From Candidatus Peregrinibacteria bacterium RIFOXYA2_FULL_41_18 (GTDB lineage Bacteria > Patescibacteriota > Gracilibacteria > UBA1369 > UBA12470), in assembly GCA_001788795.1 (NCBI GenBank), contig MFXH01000018.1:85963-149962 (forward strand): 64,000 bases of DNA, given 5' to 3'. The translations under genes and the position numbers were made by a program. The notes beneath the pieces were generated by a model, which was not told the origin of the DNA, did not search any database, and saw only the letters and a list, made by a program, of their open reading frames with translations. The stretch's first letter is position 1, and the number at the start of each line of letters is the position of its first letter. Positions 49,028-58,483 of the stretch are shown here, one piece after another.

Positions 49028-49977
49028 GTTTTGTTTTTTGATAAATACCATTTTATAAAAATTTCCATGCCTTGTTCCATTTTGACTTTCGGTTTAAATC
49101 CTAGCAGTTTTTTCGCTTTATTTATATCTGCATACGTAATACTCACATCGCCTTTTTGCTCCGGCATTTTTTCGATTTTCGCCCTTTTACCGAGCGCATG
49201 TTCGATTATTGAAATAAATTCGTTTAAAGTTATCGGATTGTTATTCCCCAAATTTATTATTTCATATCCCATCGGTTTTTTTACTGATGAAACGATCCCC
49301 TCAACTATATCTTCCACATATGTGTAATCACGTTTCGTCGTGCCGTCTCCGAATTTCTTAATCGGCTTGCCTTTCGAGATCGTATCGGTAAATAAATAAG
49401 GGGCCATATCCGGTCTCCCCGACGGTCCGTAAACCGTAAAAAACCTAAGACATGTCACGTTCATTCCGAACTGTTTATGATAAAAATAACATAAATTTTC
49501 TCCTGCAAGTTTTGTCGCCGCGTAAGGACTGATCGGCATAAGCGGCCACTCGGATTCTTCAAAAGGGATGTTTTCGCATCCGCCGTAAACGGATGAGCTG
49601 GAGGCAAAAACGAAATTTTTAACTTTTATATTTTGTGCCGCGGCCAAAATATTCAGCGTTCCACCCACATTCACGTCGTAATAGAGCACAGGATCTTCAA
49701 TTGACGGTCTCACTCCCGCTCTCGCCGCCAAGTGCACGACATGCGTCGGCTTATATTTTTTGAAAATTTTACTTATTTTCTCCATATCCCTTATGTCGCA
49801 TTTTTCGAGTTTGAAATTTTTGTTTTTCAAAAATTCCGCAACGTTTTTTTTCTTAATTTTTGGGTCGTAAAAATTATTAAAATCATCAATCCCCACTACG
49901 TAGTGTCCTTCCCCAACAAGCCTACGCACGGTATGCGATCCTATAAAACCGGCTGATCCTGTGACTATTACTTTCAT
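49024..49977 (-). CDS. UDP-glucuronate 4-epimerase-like SDR
   Basis: It probably interconverts UDP-GlcA and UDP-GalA. The 317-aa SDR has GSAGFIGSHTVRRL, the GAE-type GIDDFNNFYDPKIKK, HLAARAGVRPSIEDP, SSSSVYGG, SPYAATKLAGE (YxxxK) and FFTVYGPSGRPDMAPY. It is coupled to the UDP-glucose dehydrogenase gene just upstream, which supplies its substrate. Confidence 0.88.
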   Translation of the reverse strand: MKVIVTGSAGFIGSHTVRRLVGEGHYVVGIDDFNNFYDPKIKKKNVAEFLKNKNFKLEKCDIRDMEKISKIFKKYKPTHVVHLAARAGVRPSIEDPVLYYDVNVGGTLNILAAAQNIKVKNFVFASSSSVYGGCENIPFEESEWPLMPISPYAATKLAGENLCYFYHKQFGMNVTCLRFFTVYGPSGRPDMAPYLFTDTISKGKPIKKFGDGTTKRDYTYVEDIVEGIVSSVKKPMGYEIINLGNNNPITLNEFISIIEHALGKRAKIEKMPEQKGDVSITYADINKAKKLLGFKPKVKMEQGMEIFIKWYLSKNKT

Positions 49978-51284
49978 CTGCCAATAGATTTATATTTAAA
50001 TCCCATCTCCGCCATGTCTTTTTTATTGTAGATATTGCGACCATCGCATATTAAATCTCCTTTCATTATTTTTTTAACTTTCTTCAAGTCCACCGCCCGA
50101 AACTCATCCCATTCCGTTAAAACTAGTAACGCATCCGCTGCCGTTGCAGCATCATATGATGTTTTTTCAAAAATGACGCCGGATTTTTTGAAAATGTTTT
50201 TTGCGTTTTCCATCGCTACCGGATCGAACGCTGAAACTCTTGCACCTTCTTCAAGTAATTTATTTATAATCGTAATTGAAGGAGCTTCTCTCATGTCATC
50301 TGTTTTCGGCTTAAACGCAAGCCCCCAAATCGCTATTTTTTTGTTTTTCAGATTTGGGATTTCGCTTTTTAATTTATCCACCAGTTTCGTTTTTTGAGCC
50401 TCGTTTACATCTTCGACTGCGCCAAGTATCGAGAACTCGCATCCGATATCTTTACCTTTTTGAATAAAGGCCTTTACGTCTTTCGGGAAACAACTGCCAC
50501 CATATCCTATACCGGCATGCAAAAATCTGGAACCGATTCTGTCGTCCAGTCCTATACCTTTTGCCACTTCCGTTATATCAGCACCGGCAAGTTCGCAAAA
50601 ACTGGCAACTTCATTAATAAAAGAAATTTTCATCGCAAGGAACGAATTTGATGCGTATTTGATAATTTCCGCGCTGTGAATATCTGTAAACAACAAAGGT
50701 CTGCCGGCTCTTACAAGGGGTGAATATATTTTCTCGATTATTTCGCGAGCATGAGAGTTCTTATTTCGAAGTCCGGCAACTATTCTATCCGGATTCATGA
50801 AGTCTTTTACGGCCGTACCTTCTCGCAAGAATTCCGGATTGTCTACGACATCAAATTCGTATTTACCACCGGATTTTTCTTGGATTATTTTCCTAACTTT
50901 TTCGCTAGTGCCGACAGGTACCGTTGATTTGTTTATGAAAACTTTATATCCGTTAATGTATTCCCCGAACGATTCGGCCACCTTCATGACTGCTGTCAAA
51001 TCCGCTCTGTGATCTTTGTCCGGCGGAGTACCTACCGCGCTGAAAACAACTTCGCTTTTTTGTATAGCCGACTTTGTATCAGAAGTGAACTCGAGTCTTT
51101 TTTCTTTGTAATTTCTTTTAACTAATTCCTCAAGACCGGGCTCGTATATCGGTATAATGCCTTTCTTCAGGGACTCTATTTTATCCTTATTGATATCCAC
51201 GCACACAACACTATTGCCCAATTCGGCCAAACATGTTCCCGTCACCAACCCGACATATCCTGTGCCTATTACTGTTATATTCAT
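49974..51284 (-). CDS. ugd: UDP-glucose 6-dehydrogenase
   Basis: NAD-dependent two-step oxidation of UDP-glucose to UDP-glucuronate. The 436-aa protein has GTGYVGLVTGTCLAELG at the N-terminus, NPEFLREGTAVKDF, the catalytic Cys in GIGYGGSCFPKD at about residue 257, and the C-terminal WGLAFKPKTDDMREAPS. The product feeds the 4-epimerase downstream and the UDP-xylose synthase at 38128. The 4-bp overlap with the epimerase gene indicates coupling. Confidence 0.93.
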   Translation of the reverse strand: MNITVIGTGYVGLVTGTCLAELGNSVVCVDINKDKIESLKKGIIPIYEPGLEELVKRNYKEKRLEFTSDTKSAIQKSEVVFSAVGTPPDKDHRADLTAVMKVAESFGEYINGYKVFINKSTVPVGTSEKVRKIIQEKSGGKYEFDVVDNPEFLREGTAVKDFMNPDRIVAGLRNKNSHAREIIEKIYSPLVRAGRPLLFTDIHSAEIIKYASNSFLAMKISFINEVASFCELAGADITEVAKGIGLDDRIGSRFLHAGIGYGGSCFPKDVKAFIQKGKDIGCEFSILGAVEDVNEAQKTKLVDKLKSEIPNLKNKKIAIWGLAFKPKTDDMREAPSITIINKLLEEGARVSAFDPVAMENAKNIFKKSGVIFEKTSYDAATAADALLVLTEWDEFRAVDLKKVKKIMKGDLICDGRNIYNKKDMAEMGFKYKSIGR

Positions 51285-51322
51285 AGATTTTGATTAGTTC
51301 AGACCCGAAAAATATAAGGTTT

Positions 51323-53263
51323 TTATTCCGTTTTGTAAATGATGTAATCACCATTGTCAAAAACCGCCTCAAGACCGGAATCGCTGAAAATATTGATGTT
51401 TTTTATTTCGGATACTGGAATGATTAAATAATCCACAAACGAATAACCATCTAAGACTTCCGAAATCCGCATTTCGTCATCCGCATTTAACAATAGTTGT
51501 TCCGCCTCCAGAATTTTCGTGATCGTATGATCTTCTCGATCTTTCGGACTCAGTTCTTCGTAATTCATATATGGCGAAAAACCCCAGCCTTCGAGCAGGT
51601 TTTGACGAGAGCATATAACCATACAGTCAAATGTGTTTTTGCGATTTTCGCCCGAGGCCATGCTCCATACAACACTGTCTTCGTCTGTATTTTCTTGTAT
51701 GAATTTATAAGCTTCATACTTCTCCGGTTCTATGTGTGTTTCCTTTGTTTTATCGCTAGTTATCGAGGCAAATCCTTTGTTTATCCCATACAATGCTCCG
51801 AAGCATATTTCTATGATTATTACTGCAACAAGCATGTTTTTTATCGTTTTGGATTTGATTTCCAAAACAAAATCTATAATCAGTATCCCAATTACCGCCG
51901 AAAAAGGAACGAACCAATAAAGGTTGACCCATCTCAATGGCGACAATATGAAAAGCGCCGTACCTAGTAAGAACCCTATCTTGATCAATCTGGTGATTTT
52001 GTCTTTTCTTTTGTCCAGTAGCCCTATGCATTTTATTCCTATCGTCCCTGTAATATATCCGCCAAGAAGTATCAGTGTCATCATCCATCCAACGGAATTT
52101 CCAAGCCACGTAATATCCTTAAACGAATACAATCCCAGTCCTCCATTCACCGACTCCTTTCCATAATAAATCATCCAGTATGCTATCAAAAATGTGAAGC
52201 CCGAAGGTATTGCTATTTTTAATAAGAATTTTTTATCAAAAAACAAAATGCCATATACAAATAACGCTCCGATATAAATCAAAGCTGTAGAGCCTTTTGC
52301 ACCTGTTAATCCAATAACTCCAATCAAATATAATACATATGACAGTTTATTTTCGGTTTTATTAAGAAGATATAGAAGTACAATGAAAAATAACATGCTT
52401 AAAGCCATTGTCGGAGATTCAATAATCCAATCTGTAAATGAACGCGACCCGATAGCAAATAAATAAGATAATCCTCCATACTTGATAACACTGCCTATAC
52501 CGAGTAGAACGCTTGCGCCTCCTCCGAGCGTTGCTAGAAACGATGATGCCAACGCCTTTGTATGATTTTCTGTAATTGCATATCCGAGTTTGGCAACCGC
52601 AAGAAATATCGCGCTTGTAATGAAATACGGGAAAAATCTGAAATATAAGAAACCTGTTTCGACACCTGTCAGCTTGGAGATTTCGGCAATCCAAATATGG
52701 AAAAAATAATGATATTTAAAAGTAGAATCTCGGAAATCGTAAACACTCCAATCTCCTATCGGGAAGTCGATCTTGAACATCTCTATCTTCCCCAAGTGGA
52801 AGAAAATATCATCCAAGCCGTCCAAGCTGTTACTCAATGCAGATAAATCTCCTATTGAATAGTTAAAAACAAGATTCGGAGACATTATAACGAGGACTGC
52901 CAGCAATCCGTTTATTATCGCAATATTTTCAACGGTCGTATCGTCTTCCCCGTTCTTGAATCGATCGTATAAGAAATAAATGTTTGCAATAAAAATCGGG
53001 ACCAATAGAATTGATATCTCTCCGAAATATTGAGCCGGTATGAAAAGTACAAGATTTATAATAATGCCGGCCATAAACACCACCGGTCCACCGGTCCGTT
53101 TCGCTATAATTTTACCTGGTACATATACAAATATCACCATGTATATTATCGACTTTACCCAGAGCCAAGCTGTTAAAGGAGCATTGTAAATGTCATATGC
53201 AAAAAATCCCCCGAGTATTGTCAACAAAATCGCAGTTATGTATTTGCTTGAGAGGAATTTCAT
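51323..53263 (-). CDS. Large polytopic membrane protein, GT-C-like
   Basis: This 646-aa protein has about 13 hydrophobic helices up to residue 500, then a soluble extracytoplasmic domain (about 505-646). An outer loop contains DWSVYDFRDSTFKYHYFFHIWIAE. Size and layout resemble GT-C glycosyltransferases or YfhO-like proteins; a Wzy-like polymerase is an alternative. It is ATGA-coupled to the methyltransferase upstream, within the long minus-strand glycan run. Confidence 0.65.
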   Translation of the reverse strand: MKFLSSKYITAILLTILGGFFAYDIYNAPLTAWLWVKSIIYMVIFVYVPGKIIAKRTGGPVVFMAGIIINLVLFIPAQYFGEISILLVPIFIANIYFLYDRFKNGEDDTTVENIAIINGLLAVLVIMSPNLVFNYSIGDLSALSNSLDGLDDIFFHLGKIEMFKIDFPIGDWSVYDFRDSTFKYHYFFHIWIAEISKLTGVETGFLYFRFFPYFITSAIFLAVAKLGYAITENHTKALASSFLATLGGGASVLLGIGSVIKYGGLSYLFAIGSRSFTDWIIESPTMALSMLFFIVLLYLLNKTENKLSYVLYLIGVIGLTGAKGSTALIYIGALFVYGILFFDKKFLLKIAIPSGFTFLIAYWMIYYGKESVNGGLGLYSFKDITWLGNSVGWMMTLILLGGYITGTIGIKCIGLLDKRKDKITRLIKIGFLLGTALFILSPLRWVNLYWFVPFSAVIGILIIDFVLEIKSKTIKNMLVAVIIIEICFGALYGINKGFASITSDKTKETHIEPEKYEAYKFIQENTDEDSVVWSMASGENRKNTFDCMVICSRQNLLEGWGFSPYMNYEELSPKDREDHTITKILEAEQLLLNADDEMRISEVLDGYSFVDYLIIPVSEIKNINIFSDSGLEAVFDNGDYIIYKTE

Positions 53264-54069
53264 TTTTTACGAGCGATAATATAGAAGTTCGCCGCTATCA
53301 CTTTTGAAAATGGGATTTTAATCAAAATCAGATCCATAAATTTAAACGGCCATAATATAAGCATGAAAATTATCGTCCAAATTTCATATAACTGCTTAAT
53401 TCCGAAACTTAAAAGTATCGATAAGAAGTCTATTGTTATGCATAAAAATGCGCTTGTCGGACCGGATTGAATTCCGACTTCTATAACTTCCAGCCCATGT
53501 CGCTCGAACATTTTGCGCAATCCTTCGTGAGTCCATCTCGTAAAATCATACGGACTCGCGTGAAATCCGAAAACAAACGGAGTTGTAAAAAAACATTCTC
53601 CACCTTTCTTAAGGACTCTAGCTGTTTCCGCAATAGCTACTTCAGGGTTGTCGACATGCTCCAGTACCGCGACGCTCAATGCGGCATCAGCAGATGCGCT
53701 TTTAACCGACATGCTTTTCAAATCCGTAACTATATCCACATTCTTATAATTAAAAAGATCCACATTTATTATATGTTCTCCAATTCTTTTATTCCCTGAT
53801 CCCAGATTCAATACTACCCCCTCCTTATGATTGCCAATAAATCTTTTTAAATACCCTTCGTTCGGACAAATCGGACTTAGTATTTTTATAATAAAATAGT
53901 AAAGTTTTTCATTTTTTTTTACAAATTCTTTAAGGGAAGTAATCACAGATTTCTCTGTAGCTTCTTTGTGACTATTTTTAATCACTATTCGGTGATCTAT
54001 AACCTTTCCATCTACTAACGATGATTTATCTCTATCCATAATCTCGTTCAGATTTTTTTCTTTATCCAT
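53260..54069 (-). CDS. Methyltransferase-11-type SAM methyltransferase with C-terminal hydrophobic segment
   Basis: The 269-aa protein has motif I VVLNLGSGNKRIGEHI, motif II INVDLFNYKNVDIV and AALSVAVLEHVDNPEVAIAETARVLKKGGECFFTTP. The C-terminal part (about 208-250) has two hydrophobic stretches that could bind the membrane. The first 8 bp overlap the aminotransferase gene upstream and the end is ATGA-coupled to the GT-C-like gene. Confidence 0.8.
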   Translation of the reverse strand: MDKEKNLNEIMDRDKSSLVDGKVIDHRIVIKNSHKEATEKSVITSLKEFVKKNEKLYYFIIKILSPICPNEGYLKRFIGNHKEGVVLNLGSGNKRIGEHIINVDLFNYKNVDIVTDLKSMSVKSASADAALSVAVLEHVDNPEVAIAETARVLKKGGECFFTTPFVFGFHASPYDFTRWTHEGLRKMFERHGLEVIEVGIQSGPTSAFLCITIDFLSILLSFGIKQLYEIWTIIFMLILWPFKFMDLILIKIPFSKVIAANFYIIARKK

Positions 54070-55189
54070 TTGTTATTGTGTTAACCGTATCAATAACATA
54101 TTTCACTTCTTTGTCGGATAGTTTTATGTAGAAAGGTAGTGTTATAGTCGAGTCTCCTATTTTTTCGGATATCGGAAATGATCCTTTTTTGTATCCATAT
54201 TTTTCACGATAATATTTCATCAAGTGTATAGGCCTGAAATTAACTGCTACTCCAATCCCCGCGTCTTGAAGAAGGTGCATATACTCATCTCTTTTATCCC
54301 GATCAACCCAAATCGTATAAAGATGCCGCGCGTGTTTGCCACCAGATATAACGGCAGGGGTTTTTATATTTTTATTTTTCAGAAATCCCTTATCGTATTT
54401 GCGAGCCAATTTCTCGCGCATATCCAAATACCCTTCTATTCTGTCCAGTTGTTTCACCATAAGAGCCGCTTGGATATTGCTCATATTGCATTTATTGCCC
54501 AGAAATTCCATGTCATAATGTTCATATTTTTTCGAATATCTTGTCGCAGCGTTTTTACTCATGCCGTGCTGGCGCGCACGAAGCATCCATTCATATATTT
54601 TTTTGTCATTGCATGATATAGCCCCTCCCTCTCCGGATGTAAGATTCTTTGTCGCATAAAAACTGTAGCAAGCGATATCACCGAGCTGTCCGACTTTTAT
54701 TCCATCTCTTTCCCCTTCCAAGCAATGCGCCGCATCTTCTATCACTTTTAATTTGTATTTGTCTGCAATTTTTCTTATACGCTTCATGTCACACATTTGG
54801 CCGTACAAATGTACTACTATTATCGCTTTTGTTTTTTTCGTTATTGCTTGCTCTATCAAGCTTGCATCAATGTTCCCCGTATTCGACTCAACGTCCACAA
54901 AAACCGGCTTGGCGCCTGCGTATTCTATTGCGTTAGCCGTAGCGATAAATGACATCGGCGTTGTTATCACTTCGTCTTCATGCCCGATTCCGAAGTATTT
55001 CACCGCAAGTTCGAGCGCATTCGTACAAGATGTCAGACCGACCGCGTATTTACTCCCTACGTATTTAGCGAGTTTTTTTTCAAATTCAGCAACGCAATCT
55101 CCTGTGGTAAGGAAAAGCGAGTTTAAAACTTTTATAACTTCATCCTTGTCTTCCTTTGCTAAATTGTGCCTGTAGAATTCGATTTTCAT
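54062..55189 (-). CDS. DegT/DnrJ/EryC1 family sugar-nucleotide aminotransferase
   Basis: A PLP enzyme (375 aa from the chosen ATG) that aminates a keto sugar nucleotide. Motifs are SCTNALELAVKYFGIG, ITTPMSFIATANAI, EDAAHCLEGERDG and the intact PLP lysine Lys181 in CYSFYATKNLTSGEGG, unlike the His of the ColD-like paralogue. The track opens 28 codons earlier, inside rmlB. The ATG at 55189 matches the family start and lies 11 bp after the rmlB stop. With RmlB next door, a dTDP-4-amino- or 3-amino-6-deoxyhexose is the likely product. Confidence 0.87.
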   Translation of the reverse strand: MKIEFYRHNLAKEDKDEVIKVLNSLFLTTGDCVAEFEKKLAKYVGSKYAVGLTSCTNALELAVKYFGIGHEDEVITTPMSFIATANAIEYAGAKPVFVDVESNTGNIDASLIEQAITKKTKAIIVVHLYGQMCDMKRIRKIADKYKLKVIEDAAHCLEGERDGIKVGQLGDIACYSFYATKNLTSGEGGAISCNDKKIYEWMLRARQHGMSKNAATRYSKKYEHYDMEFLGNKCNMSNIQAALMVKQLDRIEGYLDMREKLARKYDKGFLKNKNIKTPAVISGGKHARHLYTIWVDRDKRDEYMHLLQDAGIGVAVNFRPIHLMKYYREKYGYKKGSFPISEKIGDSTITLPFYIKLSDKEVKYVIDTVNTITNG

Positions 55190-55200
55190 ATGAAGAATCT

Positions 55201-56235
55201 TTAATACATTTCTACCTTCCCATCTTCGGTTCTTATGGGAACTTGCTTCATCCATTCCAACTCGCTCCACCAATCTTTATTATTCTTGTACCAATCGATT
55301 GTTTTTATAATACCTTCTTCAAGATTCGTTTTTGCTTTCCAATTCAGCAGCTTTTCCGCTTTTTCCGTAGATGAGATGTGACGCTCGACTTGTCCCGGCC
55401 TATCGAATATATATTTAATCATATTTTCCGGTTTGCCCAGCTGCTTCAATATTATTTTCGCTATATCCATAACGCTTACGGCCCTTTCTGTTCCTATGTT
55501 TATAACTTGTTGCCGTATACTCGAAAAATCCGGGAGATTAAGCGCTTGATCGATTGCTTCGCAATGATCTTGCACATATAACCAATCGCGCTCTGCCAAC
55601 CCTTGCCCGTGTACTGTCAAAGGCTCATCTTTCAATGCGCTTGTTATAAATCTTGGCATCATCTTTTCCAAGTGCTGATTCGGTCCGTAATTGTTAAACG
55701 GTCTTATGATCATAACCGGCAGGTCGTAAGTACACCAGTACGAATAGACGAGCCTGTCTGCTCCGGCTTTCGCCCCAGCGTAAGGCGATCTTGGATTCAA
55801 TATATGTTCCTCATCCATCAATTCTTTTTCCGCAGTCCCATAAACTTCCGATGTTGAAATGTGTATGAATCTTTCTACCGTGTTCTTATGTTTGGTAAGC
55901 GCATTCATCATCGTTTGAGTACCGATCACATCAGTTTCGAAGAATTTGCTGTCGTCGTAAATCGACCTCGCGACATGGCTTTCGGCGGCAAAATGCACTA
56001 TTAAATCAGCTCTTTTCGTAAGCGAATCCACAAGATCTGCGTTTGTCACCGACCCATGCCAAAACTCATATCTTTTTGAGTTTTTTATTTGTTCGGGAAT
56101 GTTGTTTTGATTGCCGGCATAAGTGAGGGCATCAAGTACGAGAAAATGATAATCAGGATATCTATCGAACATGTATTTCAGAAAATTACTCCCTATAAAT
56201 CCCGCCGCGCCAGTTAATAAAACTTTTTTTTTCAT
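55201..56235 (-). CDS. rmlB: dTDP-glucose 4,6-dehydratase-like SDR
   Basis: The 344-aa protein has GAAGFIGSNFLKYM, VLDALTYAGNQNNI, HFAAESHVARSI, STSEVYGTA, SPYAGAKAGADRLV (YxxxK), NNYGPNQHLEKMMPRF and a C-terminal DRPGQVERHISS. These are RmlB-type blocks. It makes the 4-keto-6-deoxy intermediate for the aminotransferase immediately downstream. RmlA is not in the window. Confidence 0.88.
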   Translation of the reverse strand: MKKKVLLTGAAGFIGSNFLKYMFDRYPDYHFLVLDALTYAGNQNNIPEQIKNSKRYEFWHGSVTNADLVDSLTKRADLIVHFAAESHVARSIYDDSKFFETDVIGTQTMMNALTKHKNTVERFIHISTSEVYGTAEKELMDEEHILNPRSPYAGAKAGADRLVYSYWCTYDLPVMIIRPFNNYGPNQHLEKMMPRFITSALKDEPLTVHGQGLAERDWLYVQDHCEAIDQALNLPDFSSIRQQVINIGTERAVSVMDIAKIILKQLGKPENMIKYIFDRPGQVERHISSTEKAEKLLNWKAKTNLEEGIIKTIDWYKNNKDWWSELEWMKQVPIRTEDGKVEMY

Positions 56236-56240
56236 AGTGT

Positions 56241-56936
56241 TTAAGCCTTTAAAATGCTAAGTGATTTTTTGCCACAATTAAACAGCAAGTCGATTATACT
56301 CAAATATGGCAAAAATTTCCCGTGCAATTGATTATATTCCGGATGTTTATATCCGTGATACTTAAGTTCTATGTTTTCTTTTTTGAACATTTCCTCATTC
56401 ATATATGATTTCGCGCTGTCACCGGTAAGATAGGTTGTTGCATTAAATTTTTTGCATATATTCACCAAATGTTCCGTTGAATCGTTGTAATTTGTTATCC
56501 CCAATCCCGAACTTTTTACAAACTGTACGTGTTTTATGCCGAGATATTCCGATAATTCTCTTGTTAATTCGCAATTTAAATCTGAAAGGTATTCATATTT
56601 TTCCAATAAATGGCGCTCTAATATCGGAAAAACTTCTGGGAAAAATTCCGCCGAGCGATAATTTTCTTTTATCAAACCCAAATGCGACTTCTCCCAGCAT
56701 TTGTTATCGTAATGTATTTTTATATCCTTGATAAGCGCATCATAATTGCCCTTTGCCTCTACCGGCACTGTCAGATATTTTTCTTCTCCTTTTGTCGTTT
56801 TTATTCTGTTTCGATTGCGCCAATCTCTTCTCGTATACTGCACGTCATCAAAAAAAACAAACACATCCGACTTATTTATCTGATCAAAATATCCGATCCA
56901 TGGGATGTAAGAAGGTTGTAATATTGTTACTCTCAT
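56241..56936 (-). CDS. WbqC-like family protein
   Basis: The 231-aa protein opens with the family signature ILQPSYIPWIGYFDQINKSDVFVFFDDVQY, followed by RRDWRNRNRIKT and YLTVPVEAKG. WbqC-type proteins are found in O-antigen and amino-sugar loci, probably in acyl transfer or chain formation on amino sugars, but the chemistry is not established. It sits between rmlB and a methyltransferase, ATGA-coupled to the latter. Confidence 0.85.
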   Translation of the reverse strand: MRVTILQPSYIPWIGYFDQINKSDVFVFFDDVQYTRRDWRNRNRIKTTKGEEKYLTVPVEAKGNYDALIKDIKIHYDNKCWEKSHLGLIKENYRSAEFFPEVFPILERHLLEKYEYLSDLNCELTRELSEYLGIKHVQFVKSSGLGITNYNDSTEHLVNICKKFNATTYLTGDSAKSYMNEEMFKKENIELKYHGYKHPEYNQLHGKFLPYLSIIDLLFNCGKKSLSILKA

Positions 56937-57553
56937 TTTTTTCTGATTAATACTGTATATTCGTACAAAGGGTAGCTGTGAATTATGTCCACGTATTTGT
57001 ATTTTTTTATCATTATTTTCAGCATTTTTCCCGGATTCATATAAAACAAATGTTTTGCTTTGAAATCTACATGACTTGTCATTAAATTGAATCCGATTCC
57101 TTTGTTTACGTTCTTGTACAGCTTATCTATTTCGCTTAATACATATGCGTACCAATTCTCGTCGCTAAAGCTGTGCTTAACCGTAAAAGTCCCACTTGCC
57201 ACACAGTAATCCGATTTCGCGTTTATATCTAATATTTTTGTCGAAAACGAGCAGTTTTTTTCTTTGGGAAATTTATTTTTGGCAAAATCCACCATCTCTT
57301 TCGACAAATCCACTCCATTATATTTTATTTTTCTGTATTTATTTTTAAGATAAATGAAATAGTCGCCTTTCCCACATCCATAATCCAATATTGAAAATTT
57401 TTCATCCATAAAAAACATATGATCGAAGCTTTTAAAACGAATTAACTGCGACTTTTTATCTTTCCAATCCACCCCCTTTGGCGTATCACCATATTCGAGG
57501 ATTTTATTGCTGTAATATTTTGCTATTATTTTTTTATCTATATTCGTTGTCAT
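56933..57553 (-). CDS. Class I SAM-dependent methyltransferase
   Basis: This 206-aa protein has motif I FSILDYGCGKGDYFIYLKNK and motif II IKYNGVDLSKEMVDFAKNKFP, then ASGTFTVKH. The GYGCG-type motif and short length fit glycan or small-molecule methyltransferases. It overlaps its neighbours on both sides by 4 bp (ATGA), so it belongs to the WbqC/propeller unit. Confidence 0.8.
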   Translation of the reverse strand: MTTNIDKKIIAKYYSNKILEYGDTPKGVDWKDKKSQLIRFKSFDHMFFMDEKFSILDYGCGKGDYFIYLKNKYRKIKYNGVDLSKEMVDFAKNKFPKEKNCSFSTKILDINAKSDYCVASGTFTVKHSFSDENWYAYVLSEIDKLYKNVNKGIGFNLMTSHVDFKAKHLFYMNPGKMLKIMIKKYKYVDIIHSYPLYEYTVLIRKK

Positions 57554-58473
57554 ATTTTTTCAAGCAAGGCTAATCCACAACCGGTTTTCCCATAATCATT
57601 ACCATTATATAGCATGTATTTTTGATTCCTATGCTCAAATACGCATGGATAACAAATCATTTCCGAATCCCACCCTGTCGAAGAAACATCTATCCCCACT
57701 TGATTATCTTTCCTTATCCATTGCAATCCATTTTTTGATTCCGCATATCCGGCCCTATATGTATTTTTACCTCCGCGATAGCAATACCACATTTTGTATA
57801 AGCCATCTTCTTTATAAACCACTGGGCGAGCAATTGCGTATTCTTGTTTCTTATAAAAAATACAATCTATATTTTTTGGTGTCCATTTTAAACCGTCACG
57901 TGATTCGGCATATTTGATATGATAATAATGTTTTGAAGGCCAATCTTTTTTATTGAGTTGCCATCCTATACATGAGACATACCACATTCTCCAAATGTTG
58001 TTTTCTTTTATCACGAAAGGAGAAGCTGTCATAAAAGGATCATTTTCGCTTCTGTCCAGTATGGGAATTTGCGAGTATTTTTTGTAAGTTTTGCCATTAT
58101 CTTCACTAACAGCCAGACCTATATAAAAAGCGAACGGTGTCTTAACTTTTTGAGTCCACCCCGTATAGTACATATATTTCTTATCGCCATTGTTTACAAT
58201 ACAAGAAGGCATTGCGCCACAATCATCAAAACAACCCGGCTTGCCTATGTCTATCGTAGGTGTTTTGCTCCAGGAGATAATCTCATGAGGGTTTTTGATG
58301 TCCAGCAAAACGTATCCTCCGCGAGAGTAATTGTTTTTATCACGACCGGCGAAATGAATTTTAAAGATATCTCCTTCCACATGTTCCTGGAAAGGATTTT
58401 GGATATTGGTTTTTATCCATTTGTATTTTCCGGGTTCTATAATCCGTCCTAATTTAATCCAGTTGAATTTCAA
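57550..58473 (-). CDS. Five-bladed beta-propeller, glycosidase-like protein
   Basis: This 307-aa protein resembles the GH43/GH32-like or DUF377-type propeller group. Repeated blade patterns include YMYYTGWTQ, WRMWYVSCIGW, YKMWYCYRGG and YMLYNGNDYG, each following an SxDG/SKNGL-type turn. There is no signal peptide. A catalytic role is not clear, and such proteins also occur in capsule and glycan loci. The start is TTG at 58473, 10 bp after the upstream stop. No in-frame ATG fits. Confidence 0.7.
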   Translation of the reverse strand: MKFNWIKLGRIIEPGKYKWIKTNIQNPFQEHVEGDIFKIHFAGRDKNNYSRGGYVLLDIKNPHEIISWSKTPTIDIGKPGCFDDCGAMPSCIVNNGDKKYMYYTGWTQKVKTPFAFYIGLAVSEDNGKTYKKYSQIPILDRSENDPFMTASPFVIKENNIWRMWYVSCIGWQLNKKDWPSKHYYHIKYAESRDGLKWTPKNIDCIFYKKQEYAIARPVVYKEDGLYKMWYCYRGGKNTYRAGYAESKNGLQWIRKDNQVGIDVSSTGWDSEMICYPCVFEHRNQKYMLYNGNDYGKTGCGLALLEKI

Positions 58474-58483
58474 ATAAAATCAG